Source of the DNA: JABAQJ01 sp046327745
GTDB lineage: Bacteria; Gemmatimonadota; Gemmatimonadetes; Gemmatimonadales; Gemmatimonadaceae
Direction: 5' to 3'
NCBI GenBank assembly: GCA_046327745.1
Contig: JAXLXV010000007.1
Span: 685,815 to 749,814 of the forward strand
DNA: 64,000 nt
Below the pieces are notes generated by a model that saw only the letters and a list, made by a program, of their open reading frames with translations, did no database searches and was not told the DNA's origin. Numbering within the stretch: the first letter of the stretch is position 1; each line of letters starts with the position of its first letter. A program made the position numbers and the translations under genes. This document shows positions 46,746-55,998 of the stretch, one piece after another.

Positions 46746-48782
46746 TTAGTCGCGCGGAACGGAAGCTGCGACCACGGCCCGAGCTGCCTTACGAACGCGC
46801 TTGTCTTCGTACAGCTGCAGGTCGGCCTGATCGAGCAACTGCTGGAGGTTTTTCGGATTCTCCAGGTCGAAGCGCGCCAGCCCACGCCCGATCGACAGCT
46901 TGAACGTTCGGTCCGGCAGGGCGTTGTGGGCCGCTAATCGCTCGTCGAGTCGATGTAGCAACACGTCGCCCGAGGGATCTAGGCAATTCACGGCCAGCGC
47001 CACGAACTCATCGCCACCAAGACGCCCCAGTACATCGCTGTCCCGGAAGGTTTCCCCGAGGATTTCGGCGACTTCCTTCAGGGCCTCGTCGCCAACCTTG
47101 TGTCCGTGCGTGTCGTTGATCGCCTTGAAGTCGTTCAAGTCGAAGTAGAGCAGGATGCAGTGGCCCGGGTTTTTGCGCGCGGCGTTCAGCGCCTGCTGCG
47201 CCAGCAGGAAGAACCCGCGTCGATTGTACAACTGCGTGAGTTGATCCTGGAGCGACATACGACGGAGCGCGTCCTCCGCTTCTTTGCGCTCGGTAATGTC
47301 GCGCATGATCGTCGAATGGTATTCCACGTCTCCATGCGCGTTGCGATGTGCGACGATGACTTGCGACACGGGGACTTCGGTCGCGTCGCGACGCCGCAGG
47401 GCAGTCTCGCCGCTCCAGACGCCATGGTCTTCGGCCGTCGGAATGCCAATCTCGCGCACCACGTCGCGCGCCCAGTCGGGAAACAAGTCGTCCAGACGTA
47501 ACGCCCCGGCATTCGCGTCACCGATGCCCAGCATCCGTCGGCCGGCGCGATTCACATAGGGGACCGATCCGTCCGCTGAGCTGATCGCGACCAGGTCAGG
47601 CGTCGCCTCCAGAATCGCGATCAGTCGCGCCTGTTCCGCCTCACGAGTCTTTCGTTCAGTAATGTCCCGCACCACGCTGACCATGCTCCCGCCGGGAAGC
47701 AGCGTGATCGCGATCTCCGCCGGAAAGGTCTCGCCGGTACGGTTGCGTCCCAGGACCTCTCCGCGCCAGCGGTCGCCGGCCCACAGGTTCGGCAGCACGA
47801 CGTCGTCGAAGCGTTGGAGCTGGACCTCATCGAAGAGCTTGCGCCAGGACTTCCCCTGCAAGTCTTCGCCCCGGTCATATCCGAACAGGTTGGCGTAGGC
47901 GTCGTTGACGAACTTGAATTCCTGGAAGGAATCGACGATCGCAATCCCGTCCTCGGTCGCCCCCACCGCCGCCGACAGCTGGTTCAGGCGCCGCGCGCCA
48001 TGCCGGCGTGCGGTAATGTCGTGGGCGAGGGATACAAAGTGCGTAATGCGGTAGCGCTCATCCAGGACTGGGGTGATCGCCAGCTCCAACCACAGCGGGG
48101 TACCGTCTTTCCGATAGTTCAGGATCTCACCCATCCACGACTCGCCATTCCGAATGGCTTGTCGCATGGCGACGATCGTCTCGGGGTTGGTCTCTGGCCC
48201 CTGTAACCGCGCTCCCGGACGTGTTCCAATCATTTCGGCGAGCGACCATCCGTACAAACGCGTGAACGCGTCGTTGACCCAATCCACCTCGCCAGCTCCA
48301 TTGGCGATGATCACGGCTTCTCCCGTGCGCCGCGCCACCAGCGAAAGACGCTCGAGTTCCTCGTGCATGCGACGCGATTCCGTCACGTCAACAAGCGTGG
48401 TCACCACACCCTTGGCGGGATCTCCGGGTTGATCGCGAAGGACGGAGGTGTGTACCGAGAGCCACGTGAGGCGCCCGTCGCCATGTTGCACACCCACCGT
48501 CGCTCCCGAAATCGGCGTGCCTGTCGCCAGCGTCACGCGGGCGGGATGCTCGGAAGGCGTGAGCGCTGTGCCGTCCGCAAAGAGCAATTGCGGCGCCCCG
48601 GCCCCGTCCAGGATCCCCAATCCCAGCAGTCGTTCGGCGGTGGGATTCCACTGCGTGAGATGCCCATCGGCATCGTGGACCAGCACACCGCATCCTAGAC
48701 TGTCCATCGCTCGGCGCATTGCCTCGACCGAGGGACCGTCCGCTACCGTGGGATCGTGGATTGGTGCGCTTTGATCGAGCAT
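46746..48782 (-). CDS. Diguanylate cyclase with four PAS domains
   Basis: Four PAS domains lie at roughly residues 20-130, 140-260, 270-385 and 395-505, with PAC-like segments (for example VTTLVDVTESRRMHEEL and VVRDITERKTREAEQARL). A GGDEF domain closes the 678-residue protein: LGRLGGDEFVAL is the catalytic loop, and RDSD five residues earlier is an intact inhibitory I-site (RxxD). It should make c-di-GMP from two GTP and be shut off by its product. The PAS domains point to sensing of redox, light or small ligands; no heme- or flavin-specific Cys/His set is obvious. No TM helix, so cytoplasmic. Convergent with the HD-GYP gene. Confidence 0.9.
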   Translation of the reverse strand: MLDQSAPIHDPTVADGPSVEAMRRAMDSLGCGVLVHDADGHLTQWNPTAERLLGLGILDGAGAPQLLFADGTALTPSEHPARVTLATGTPISGATVGVQHGDGRLTWLSVHTSVLRDQPGDPAKGVVTTLVDVTESRRMHEELERLSLVARRTGEAVIIANGAGEVDWVNDAFTRLYGWSLAEMIGTRPGARLQGPETNPETIVAMRQAIRNGESWMGEILNYRKDGTPLWLELAITPVLDERYRITHFVSLAHDITARRHGARRLNQLSAAVGATEDGIAIVDSFQEFKFVNDAYANLFGYDRGEDLQGKSWRKLFDEVQLQRFDDVVLPNLWAGDRWRGEVLGRNRTGETFPAEIAITLLPGGSMVSVVRDITERKTREAEQARLIAILEATPDLVAISSADGSVPYVNRAGRRMLGIGDANAGALRLDDLFPDWARDVVREIGIPTAEDHGVWSGETALRRRDATEVPVSQVIVAHRNAHGDVEYHSTIMRDITERKEAEDALRRMSLQDQLTQLYNRRGFFLLAQQALNAARKNPGHCILLYFDLNDFKAINDTHGHKVGDEALKEVAEILGETFRDSDVLGRLGGDEFVALAVNCLDPSGDVLLHRLDERLAAHNALPDRTFKLSIGRGLARFDLENPKNLQQLLDQADLQLYEDKRVRKAARAVVAASVPRD

Positions 48783-48826
48783 GCGGACGCGGTCGTTTGT
48801 GCGGAGGCTAGGGCGATACCGCTAGC

Positions 48827-48850
48827 GCTGGACCCTGCTGAGGGTCCAGC
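48827..48850. promoter_or_regulatory. Perfect 10-bp palindrome between divergent GGDEF and M20 genes
   Basis: GCTGGACCCT and AGGGTCCAGC are separated by GCTG. It lies 45 nt from the GGDEF start and about 100 nt before the M20 start, so no gene ends there. It may be an operator or a hairpin in a 5' leader rather than a terminator. Confidence 0.5.
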
Positions 48851-48951
48851 TTCACTCCTCTGTTGTATTATCGGCTCCTCATTTCAATTCTTCACCGAGC
48901 CCCGCCGCTGGGGCCGCCGCCCTCGATTCCCTTCGCCCCGCTGACTTGCCC

Positions 48952-50307
48952 ATGACCCGTCATCGAGCCCGCCTACGTCAGTTGCCTTGCCTCGCCACGC
49001 TGATTCTCGTCCCAATCCTTGGGACGACCGTCAGGGCCCAAGTCCCACAAAAGGTCTACGACGACATCGACCGGCGTGCCAAGGCGGTGGAACCGAAAGT
49101 GGTAGCGTGGAGGCGGGATATTCACGAGCATCCGGAACTGAGCAACAACGAAAAGCGGACCGCCAAGCTGGTCGCCGATCATCTGCGATCGTTAGGCATC
49201 GAGGTGCAAACCGAGGTCGCGCACACTGGCGTCATCGGCATTCTGCGGGGGGGCAAACCCGGCCCGGTGGTCGCCCTGCGCGCGGACATGGACGCCCTGC
49301 CCGTGAAGGAAGAGGTCGACTTGCCGTTCAAGTCACTGGCGAAGGGAGTCTTCAATGGCCAGGAAGTCAGCGTGATGCATGCCTGCGGACATGACAATCA
49401 CGTGGCCATCCTCATGGGCACTGCCGAAGTGCTGGCAGGAATGCGCAGCGAACTGGCCGGCACCGTGAAGTTCATCTTCCAACCGGCAGAAGAGGGGGCA
49501 CCGATCGGCGAGGAGGGAGGCGCCGAGATGATGATCAAGGAAGGGGTACTGGAGAATCCCAAGGTCGACGCCGTATTCGGCCTGCACGTCTTCCCGTATG
49601 AAGTTGGAAAGATCGTTTACCGCTCGGGACCACTGATGGCCAGCGGCGAAACGTATCGGATGGTGGTCAAAGGGAAGCAGACCCACGGAGCCCTTCCCTG
49701 GAACGGCGTCGACCCGATCGTCATTGCCGCCCAGATCATCCTTGGCTTTCAGACGATCATCAGCCGACAGGAGAACCTGATCACCTCACCCGCCGTCCTG
49801 ACGATCGGCATGATTCGTGGCGGCGTACGGCAGAACATCATTCCCGACAGTGTGGAAATTTCCGGCACCATTCGCACCTTCAATGACGATATGCTGGCGG
49901 ACATCCACGACCGAATGAAGCGAACCGCCGAGTCGATTGCTGCAGGGGCCGGCGGGAGTGCGCGTCTGGAGATGGTCGGGAAGGCGGGCCTCGTCACCTA
50001 CAACGATCCGGCACTCGTCGAACGCATGGCGCCCACGCTCAAGCGCGTCGTCGGTGAAGACCAAGCCGGAGTTGGCGAGCTGACCACCACGTCGGAGGAC
50101 TTCTCCTACTACCAGAAGAAGGTGCCGGGGATGTTCTTCTTCCTCGGCGTCACGCCCAGGGGGCAGGATCCGTCCAAGATCTATCCGAACCACTCTCCGC
50201 GGTTCTTCGCCGATGAAGGCGCGCTGCTTCCCGGCGTCCGGGCGATGACGAACGTGGCCGTGGACTTCCTGATGGGGCCGAAGAAACCGCTGCCGAAGGC
50301 GAACTAG
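48952..50307 (+). CDS. Secreted M20-family amidohydrolase (peptidase M20D)
   Basis: The ATG at 48952 is chosen over a TTG six bases earlier. A signal peptide (core LPCLATLILVPILG) is followed by the M20D di-metal aminoacylase fold: VVALRADMDALPVKEE, HACGHDNHVAIL (metal Cys and His), PAEEGAPIGEEGGA (Glu), HGALPWNGVDP, and a C-terminal SEDFSYY. This group removes N-acyl or amide groups from amino acids (hippurate hydrolase, IAA-amino-acid hydrolase). Residues 160-310 form the dimerisation domain. Its TAG stop shares CTAG with the stop of the convergent lspA. Confidence 0.88.
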   Translation: MTRHRARLRQLPCLATLILVPILGTTVRAQVPQKVYDDIDRRAKAVEPKVVAWRRDIHEHPELSNNEKRTAKLVADHLRSLGIEVQTEVAHTGVIGILRGGKPGPVVALRADMDALPVKEEVDLPFKSLAKGVFNGQEVSVMHACGHDNHVAILMGTAEVLAGMRSELAGTVKFIFQPAEEGAPIGEEGGAEMMIKEGVLENPKVDAVFGLHVFPYEVGKIVYRSGPLMASGETYRMVVKGKQTHGALPWNGVDPIVIAAQIILGFQTIISRQENLITSPAVLTIGMIRGGVRQNIIPDSVEISGTIRTFNDDMLADIHDRMKRTAESIAAGAGGSARLEMVGKAGLVTYNDPALVERMAPTLKRVVGEDQAGVGELTTTSEDFSYYQKKVPGMFFFLGVTPRGQDPSKIYPNHSPRFFADEGALLPGVRAMTNVAVDFLMGPKKPLPKAN

Positions 50308-50816
50308 GGCGTTGGGCCGGCGCCGGTCAGGCGCTGGGCCCGGTCGGCGCGAATCAGGGCGAGCCCCAGCAGGATCGCGCCGACCGTCACGCACGCATCC
50401 GCCACGTTGAACGTCCAGAAGCGCCAGCTGGTGGTCCCGATGTCAATGAAGTCCACCACGCCCCGAGACCAGCGCAACCGGTCAATCAGGTTGCCTAACG
50501 CACCGGCGGACACCAGGGCCAGGCCAACCACCTGCAGCCGGTCCTTCACGTCCGCCTTGCGATAGAGGTCGAAGAGCACAACGAGGACGGCCGCGGCGAG
50601 GACGCCAAAGATGTACCGGGAATACGGACCCAGCGACGTGGAAAACGCGGCGCCCGTGTTGTACGCCAGTGTGAATCGCACGGATTCCCCAATGACATCA
50701 TGGGGCACATGGGGCACCTGCAGCCGTTCCACGATCAGGCGTTTGGAAGTGCAATCCGCCAGCACGAACACGGAGAGCAACGGCCAGTAGATCAACGGTT
50801 TCTTCAGCACGGTCAT
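50304..50816 (-). CDS. lspA: Lipoprotein signal peptidase II
   Basis: The 170-residue protein has four TM helices and both catalytic aspartates in context: VVDFIDI (Asp122) and FNVADACVTVG (Asp140), together with GNLIDRL and YNTGAAFS, the conserved boxes of LspA. It cleaves prolipoprotein signal peptides before the lipid-modified Cys, in line with the many lipobox proteins in this window. It is convergent with the M20 gene, with overlapping stops at CTAG. Confidence is high. Confidence 0.95.
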   Translation of the reverse strand: MTVLKKPLIYWPLLSVFVLADCTSKRLIVERLQVPHVPHDVIGESVRFTLAYNTGAAFSTSLGPYSRYIFGVLAAAVLVVLFDLYRKADVKDRLQVVGLALVSAGALGNLIDRLRWSRGVVDFIDIGTTSWRFWTFNVADACVTVGAILLGLALIRADRAQRLTGAGPTP

Positions 50817-50925
50817 GCAGCGTCGGCGTTCGGCAGTGATCAGTGGACAGGCGGGAACATCAGGATGTCAACGCGGCCGACCCGGAAGTCCGAATCGGCC
50901 GCGTCGACCAAACAAAAGAAAACGC

Positions 50926-51699
50926 CTACGGCTTCTTGGCGAGCATGGCCTTGATCTGCTCCGGGATTTCCATCTCCTTGGCGTCCACGTTGTCCCACTC
51001 CCACGACGAGATGGTGATGACCTGCTGCTGACCCATCATCTCCTGCGTCATGGAGGTGGGCCGCTTCATCCCGCCAAAATCCTTGTAGCCGGAAAGGGTC
51101 GCCACAACCTCGATCTCCCCCATCGGGCTCTGCTGCTTGGTCTGCGTGGCCACCAGCAGGCCATCGGCGACGGAGAAGCAATCGTACGACACGCGGCCTG
51201 ACTTCCAGGTGTGCTTGACCTTATAGCACTCCTGGCCGCCCATGGTGGTCTTCTCCACGGTCTCGGAGCTGGCGATATCGGGCGACGTACGGGTGTAGCT
51301 GGCGGCAGGATCCGCTTCCTGACGCATCGCTTCCAGTTCGGCCCCCTCGGCCACGCGCGGTCCGGTCATCGGATTCACGCTCCACGCCGAGGTGCCGTCA
51401 AATCCCGAGGTCATCGAGCCCATGCCCGGGATGTCGACCTTGGTGAAGATGATATTGGGGTAGATGTGCAGTATTTCCATGTTGGCGCTGATGCCGGCCG
51501 CTGGCATGTCCATCGTCGCCTTCATGCGCGACGACTTATGGGCCTTCCAACTTTCAGCACCGGTCGCCGCGACATACTTCGCGATCAGGTCCTTGGCTGC
51601 CGGCAGCGTCTGGCCGCGCATGACCGCGGGCGCCATTGCAGCTACAACAAACAGCGACGTACGAATCGCGCGATGCACGCGCGAAGACAGCTGTTGCAT
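50926..51699 (-). CDS. Secreted LolA-like/outer-membrane lipoprotein-sorting-type protein
   Basis: The start at 51699 has GGAG six nt before it and gives a signal peptide (SLFVVAAMAPAVMRG). The 257-residue mature protein is beta-rich in the pattern of LolA/LolB-like barrels: RMKATMDMPAAGISANMEIL, AWSVNPMTGPRVAEGAELE, YDCFSVADGLLVATQTK and KDFGGMKRPTSMTQEMMGQ. Similar proteins are annotated as outer-membrane lipoprotein-sorting or DUF4292-type proteins. One Cys pair (QECYKVK / YDCFSV) could form a disulfide. It may bind lipid; no firm function. Confidence 0.7.
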   Translation of the reverse strand: MQQLSSRVHRAIRTSLFVVAAMAPAVMRGQTLPAAKDLIAKYVAATGAESWKAHKSSRMKATMDMPAAGISANMEILHIYPNIIFTKVDIPGMGSMTSGFDGTSAWSVNPMTGPRVAEGAELEAMRQEADPAASYTRTSPDIASSETVEKTTMGGQECYKVKHTWKSGRVSYDCFSVADGLLVATQTKQQSPMGEIEVVATLSGYKDFGGMKRPTSMTQEMMGQQQVITISSWEWDNVDAKEMEIPEQIKAMLAKKP

Positions 51700-51798
51700 G
51701 TCGATCTCCAGTGGATGAGAGCGGGCGAGCCCGCCGTCGATTTGGGCTGGCGAAGCACGCCGCGCCACGGAATTTAGTACGTGCCGGGCGAGTGAAGG

Positions 51799-53178
51799 TT
51801 ACGGAGTATTCGCCCGGGCCCGGTCCGTCCGGATCCAGCGGATGGCGGACTGGAGGGCAAGGTCCCGTCCGGCAATGAGATCCGGGCGCCGCACGGGCAC
51901 GACCTCGTCGGGAATCACCCCGCGTCGGTCCAGCCGGGTTCCCCGCTTGGTGACAAAGTCGGCCACCGCGTACATCAAAACGTCCTGGTTGGGGAGTCGA
52001 TACAACGTGGCGGGCAGGGCCTGCCCCGCCGTCGTATCCCCGAACACACGCGCCCGGCCCGCGTCCTGAAGACCCGCCGCGAACATTTCCGACGTGGAGG
52101 CAGAATGGCCATCGACAAGCAGCGCCAGCGCCCCCGCGTACGGGTCAACACGCCGTCCGTCCCCAGAAGCGTGCTGGGGAATGGAGACGTAGCGCAACTC
52201 GGTGTCCCGCGTGCGCAGGATGCCTAACGTGTCCTCTCGCGACATGAACCAGCCAGACGTTCCCATCACCATGGCCGCCACGCCGCCCAAGTTGCCACGC
52301 AAGTCCAAGATGATCCCCCGGCAACCGCGGAACTCCCGCACCGCCCGCTCGAACGGGGCAGCCAACACCGGCATCCAGCTCGAGAACCGGATCAGGCCCA
52401 CGCAACCGTCAGGATCTAGGAATCGCTCGGTGGACAGCTGCGCCACGATCGGCGGCAGGTTTCCAAGCCGAACGATCTGCGCCGTGGAGGCCTCCCGACT
52501 CACCGTCAGCTGCATCTTTCGGTCGCTGGGATCCCGCACCGTCAGGTGAACGCCACTCCCTTCTTCTCCTGCGAACCGTCGCTGGACCGCCAACGCCGCG
52601 TATACGCCGGCGAGCCGACGCTCGAAGTTCCCCGCCGTGTGCGCCACACCGCGCAGGATCGCGGGAATATCCAGGGAGTCCACCCGCTCCACGATCCATC
52701 CTGTGGCAATCCCAGCGCGCGCCGCGGCTCCGTCAGCATCCACGTGAGTCACCACCATCGCGCCGGACACCAGCCGCACCTCCATGCCCAGATCACCGTA
52801 CTCGTGACTGCCCGCGTGCCCCGAATCCGCGCCGGCAATGGCCTCGGCGGGAATGATGCCGTAGTGCGAGTCACCGAGCCTGGAGATGAGGTCTGTCAGA
52901 GCGGTTCGTACGTCGGCGACCGATCGCGCCCGCTCCACACGAGGGCGGATCTCCGCGCCGATAGCATTCCAATCCAACCCCTTCAGGGCCCGGTCGTAGT
53001 GCGTGTCGCGAATCAGGCGCCAGACGGTGTCGAAGGCAGCGACTGACAGCGCCGAGTCTGGGCGGGCCGTGGCGCTGGAGGGCGATTGGGACGGGAGCAG
53101 GCGCGCGCATCCGGTCGCTGCCAAGGCGGCGACAAGCACGGTGACCCTGAGGAAACGGCGTCGGAGGGGCATCTCCAT
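51799..53178 (-). CDS. S41-family peptidase lipoprotein (C-terminal-processing/tricorn-like)
   Basis: The lipobox is LAATGC (Cys at about residue 24). An N-terminal helical region (AFDTVWRLIRDTHYD, then LISRLGDSHYGII) precedes a PDZ-like segment (DLGMEVRLVSGAMVVTHVD) and the S41 protease core with ILDLRGNLGG and GHSASTSEMFAAGLQDAG. The nucleophile Ser lies in STSE, and the GDTTAGQ that follows is typical of the tricorn/IRBP group rather than CtpA, which has a Lys there. It should be an envelope-anchored protease trimming or degrading periplasmic proteins. It is 459 residues, normal for the family. Confidence 0.86.
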   Translation of the reverse strand: MEMPLRRRFLRVTVLVAALAATGCARLLPSQSPSSATARPDSALSVAAFDTVWRLIRDTHYDRALKGLDWNAIGAEIRPRVERARSVADVRTALTDLISRLGDSHYGIIPAEAIAGADSGHAGSHEYGDLGMEVRLVSGAMVVTHVDADGAAARAGIATGWIVERVDSLDIPAILRGVAHTAGNFERRLAGVYAALAVQRRFAGEEGSGVHLTVRDPSDRKMQLTVSREASTAQIVRLGNLPPIVAQLSTERFLDPDGCVGLIRFSSWMPVLAAPFERAVREFRGCRGIILDLRGNLGGVAAMVMGTSGWFMSREDTLGILRTRDTELRYVSIPQHASGDGRRVDPYAGALALLVDGHSASTSEMFAAGLQDAGRARVFGDTTAGQALPATLYRLPNQDVLMYAVADFVTKRGTRLDRRGVIPDEVVPVRRPDLIAGRDLALQSAIRWIRTDRARANTP

Positions 53179-53242
53179 ACAGACGAGTCTGCATGGGATG
53201 GGTCATGGAGTCGGGCCTGACCCTTGTCCCCTTCTGCGGCTA

Positions 53243-53267
53243 GGCGCCCCACGCCTCCAGGGGCGCC
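53243..53267. terminator. Hairpin between the hydrolase and S41 genes
   Basis: GGCGCCCC and GGGGCGCC form a perfect 8-bp stem with a 9-nt loop in the 224-bp space between two leftward genes. Without a U-tract it is only terminator-like. Confidence 0.4.
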
Positions 53268-53402
53268 TTCAGACCAGCGCGTCAGACGCGCTCCCCGCTC
53301 CCAATCCGTCCGCCGTGCGACGCCAATTCCATTGCCCGCTAGGCACTTAGACAGGATTCACCGTTCTAGGAGCGGGACTTCCCGGGCGTGCCGTTCACGA
53401 CC

Positions 53403-54497
53403 CTACCGCTCGGGAAGGCCGTCCAAAAACTCCTTCAAGTACTTCCCCCAGATGGCGGGAATGGAGTGCGTCCCGTGGCCGCGGGTCTGTTCGGAGATCG
53501 GAATCAGGATGTATTTCGCGCCCTTCACCTGCGGGATCAGCTTCTCCATGAGGCCCAATTCTGGCGGGTTCACGGCGTCGTCCGCCGAGTTGATCGCCAG
53601 CACCGGCGTGGTGATCTGCGCCAGTTGGCTCGAAGGATCGTAGTCGCGCGACGCGTCGAAGTAGTACAACATGTCGTTGGCGTCTGTTGCAGCTGCGCGG
53701 GTGTCGATGTACCGGCGGATGAGTGAGTCAGCGGCGGCGCGTGTAGGAGCCTGTCGCTGCTGAACCAGCGGAGCGCTGGTCATCATGAAGAGCATCCCTT
53801 GGGCGGCGCGCAGTCCGCGGGGTTGGGTGCTGTACTCGCCGTTCATCCACTCCGGGTCGTCGCGAATGAAGTCCATGATCATCCGGCGCATCATGCGGTT
53901 CCGTCCGGCAATGGCCGTGGGCGCACAAGCGAGTGGCGCCGCGCCGTCGGCAAACTGCGGGTAGCGCTCCACCCACACCCAGGCGTGCATGCACCCCATG
54001 GAGGTCCCCATCACCAGCCGCAGGTGGTTGACTCCCAACCCCTCCGTGAGCAAACGATGTTGCAGCTGAACCATGTCGTCGTACGAATACTTCGGGAACT
54101 TCATCCGCAGTCCATCACTGGGCTTGCTGGATCCGCCGTGACCGATGTTGTCTGGCAGGATGATGTAGTAGCGCGCCGTGTCCAGCAGCTTGCCGCTGGC
54201 GAACAGCTCGCCACCGTACGTGGCGGAGAGAAATCCGCGCCCTGTGCCGCCCGTCCCATGGAGGATGAGCACCGCATTCCGCACCACGCCCTGCGCATCC
54301 CGGCGCGGCCTGCCTAACGTCGTGTAGTGCAACTTCACCTCGCCCAGCGTTTCGCCAGAGCCAAAGGTGACCTGCCGGGCGATGTAGTCTCCCTGCACGT
54401 CCTGCGCGCGCAGTGCGTGCAGACATGCACCGCCCGCTATGGCAGTCGTGAGCAGAAGGACGCGCCGGAGCAGGCGGTAACTCGGAACGAGTAGCAT
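53403..54497 (-). CDS. Secreted alpha/beta-fold hydrolase, MetX-like
   Basis: The start at 54497 yields a signal peptide (LLRRVLLLTTAIAGGACLHA); the upstream 15 in-frame residues are not supported. The 364-residue protein follows the homoserine O-acetyltransferase layout: VLILHGTGGTG (oxyanion region), nucleophile GTSMGCMHA (Ser166), an Asp in NSADDAVNPPELG and the His in GHGTHSIP. Secreted enzymes of this group have lost the acyl-CoA role of cytoplasmic MetX and are thought to be esterases, but the substrate is not known. It is a single gene. Confidence 0.82.
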   Translation of the reverse strand: MLLVPSYRLLRRVLLLTTAIAGGACLHALRAQDVQGDYIARQVTFGSGETLGEVKLHYTTLGRPRRDAQGVVRNAVLILHGTGGTGRGFLSATYGGELFASGKLLDTARYYIILPDNIGHGGSSKPSDGLRMKFPKYSYDDMVQLQHRLLTEGLGVNHLRLVMGTSMGCMHAWVWVERYPQFADGAAPLACAPTAIAGRNRMMRRMIMDFIRDDPEWMNGEYSTQPRGLRAAQGMLFMMTSAPLVQQRQAPTRAAADSLIRRYIDTRAAATDANDMLYYFDASRDYDPSSQLAQITTPVLAINSADDAVNPPELGLMEKLIPQVKGAKYILIPISEQTRGHGTHSIPAIWGKYLKEFLDGLPER

Positions 54498-54665
54498 GCG
54501 GCAATCGGTTGAAGGGGCGCGGAATCGTGCGGAGTGTGACAATACGTCGCGATATCCGCACTGGCTACGTCCGTGGCGGGCTCCCTTCGCTCCGATTCGC
54601 CGCGTAACGTCTGTAGAGGACTTGAAGCCTAAGGGGCGCGACCGGCGCGCCTTGGCGATGGCGTG

Positions 54666-55649
54666 CTAGACCGCCACTCGGGCGCGCCGTGACCACTTCT
54701 TCTTGGCCTCGCCGATGGCGCGCGTGAATTCCACCTTGAATCGCATGGGCGAGTACGTGGTGCGAATGAGGTACTGGCCGCGCTCTCCCATTTCCTTGGC
54801 AAGGTCCGGGTCGGCGAGCAATTCATCGGCTCGACGGCGCATCTCCTCGGGGGTGTCGCAGATGTACCCGGTTCGACCATGCTCCACGATCGTCGTGGGG
54901 TGTCGGTTGGTGAGCACGGGGAGGCCAGCGGCCATCGCCTCCAATGTCGACATGTTGAATCCGTCTTCGTACCGCGGATCCGCCGTGTGGACGTAGAACC
55001 GATGACGCGCGAACTCCTGCTTCAGGGCATCCCAGCTTTCCGCCGCCTCGACGTTAGGCATGTCGGGGTTGTGACCGACCAGCTTCATTGGCACGCCGGC
55101 CAAGGCGGCTTCGTGAAAGTCCCAGGCCAGAAACACGCGCTTGGACGTAATGTGGTTCGCCACGCGCAGCCCGCACGCCAGTTCGCCGGTGTGCTCGCTA
55201 TACGCTTCGGGGTCCGCCGAGTTCTGTACGATCGCGTGCGTCACTCCCCAACTACGCGCCTTCATTCGCGAGATGGCGATTGCATGACCGCCGACGCTGG
55301 CCAGGTACGTGTTCAACGTCGCGCGCATGTCTCTGGGGTCAAAATCAGCGTCCTGCTGCGCCATGCGCCCTTCCAGCGTCTCGTGCAACACCAGAAGCTT
55401 GGGCGCCGCAATCGACTTGGTATCCAGCAGGTCCGTGATGTTGTGGTTTACGACGCAGTCATAGCGAGCGCCTTTGGCAAGTACCTCGGGCAGCGTCGTG
55501 AGCCGGGCATTCGCCGGCACTGGTCGCATGCGCGTGTCCCACCCGCTCGTGTATCGGCCACTCAGGCCCACCACGATGTCCAGTTCTGCATCGAGAATGC
55601 CCAACTGGTGTACCCACGCTTCGTGGCAATTGAGGACGAGAATCTTCAC
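54666..55649 (-). CDS. Glycosyltransferase family 4-like protein
   Basis: A GTG start is used, with GGAG 13 nt upstream. The 327-residue protein has a GT-B fold signature in the C-terminal half: PRYEDGFNMSTLEAMAAGLP followed by VLTNRHPTTIVEHGRTGYI, where the Glu pair contacts the sugar nucleotide. The N-terminal half is shorter than in most GT4 enzymes and begins MKILVLNCHEAW, with YDCVVNHNITDL as an acceptor-side loop. It should transfer a sugar to a glycan, lipid or small molecule in the cytoplasm. There are no neighbouring glycan genes to define the acceptor. Confidence 0.8.
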   Translation of the reverse strand: MKILVLNCHEAWVHQLGILDAELDIVVGLSGRYTSGWDTRMRPVPANARLTTLPEVLAKGARYDCVVNHNITDLLDTKSIAAPKLLVLHETLEGRMAQQDADFDPRDMRATLNTYLASVGGHAIAISRMKARSWGVTHAIVQNSADPEAYSEHTGELACGLRVANHITSKRVFLAWDFHEAALAGVPMKLVGHNPDMPNVEAAESWDALKQEFARHRFYVHTADPRYEDGFNMSTLEAMAAGLPVLTNRHPTTIVEHGRTGYICDTPEEMRRRADELLADPDLAKEMGERGQYLIRTTYSPMRFKVEFTRAIGEAKKKWSRRARVAV

Positions 55650-55998
55650 GCCGTAAGGACGCTCCAGCGCATCGCGCGTGACAGTGAAAACGCCGGCGAC
55701 CGGAGTTGTTGCGCCACCGTGCTACACCTCAGCGTTTTGTGGTCGTCGTGGATCTCCATGCGGCACTTCGTACCCATGAAATCCGGTCGATGCCTCCTGC
55801 GGCCCGGCGCTTTTTTCCGCCGCGTCGCCGACTTCCGGCTGCTTGGCCAGGGCTCGCGTGACACCGTGCAATTCCGGCGACGGCGGCATGTGATCGGCGT
55901 CGCAGTTGCCGGAGGTCGCGCCGTGCCTAACGCATGGTCCGCCCCAGTGTTCGTCGCGTGCGCTTGCTTCCTTGATAGTGGCCGACTAAGGTGCGCGG
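55650..55998. other. 349-bp intergenic region between divergent genes
   Basis: It holds promoters for the leftward glycosyltransferase and the rightward Lys-rich protein, but I see no clear -10/-35 set. It contains one CCTAACG word at 55926. A plus-strand open frame running through it to 56006 has no Shine-Dalgarno or recognised features. Confidence 0.45.
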
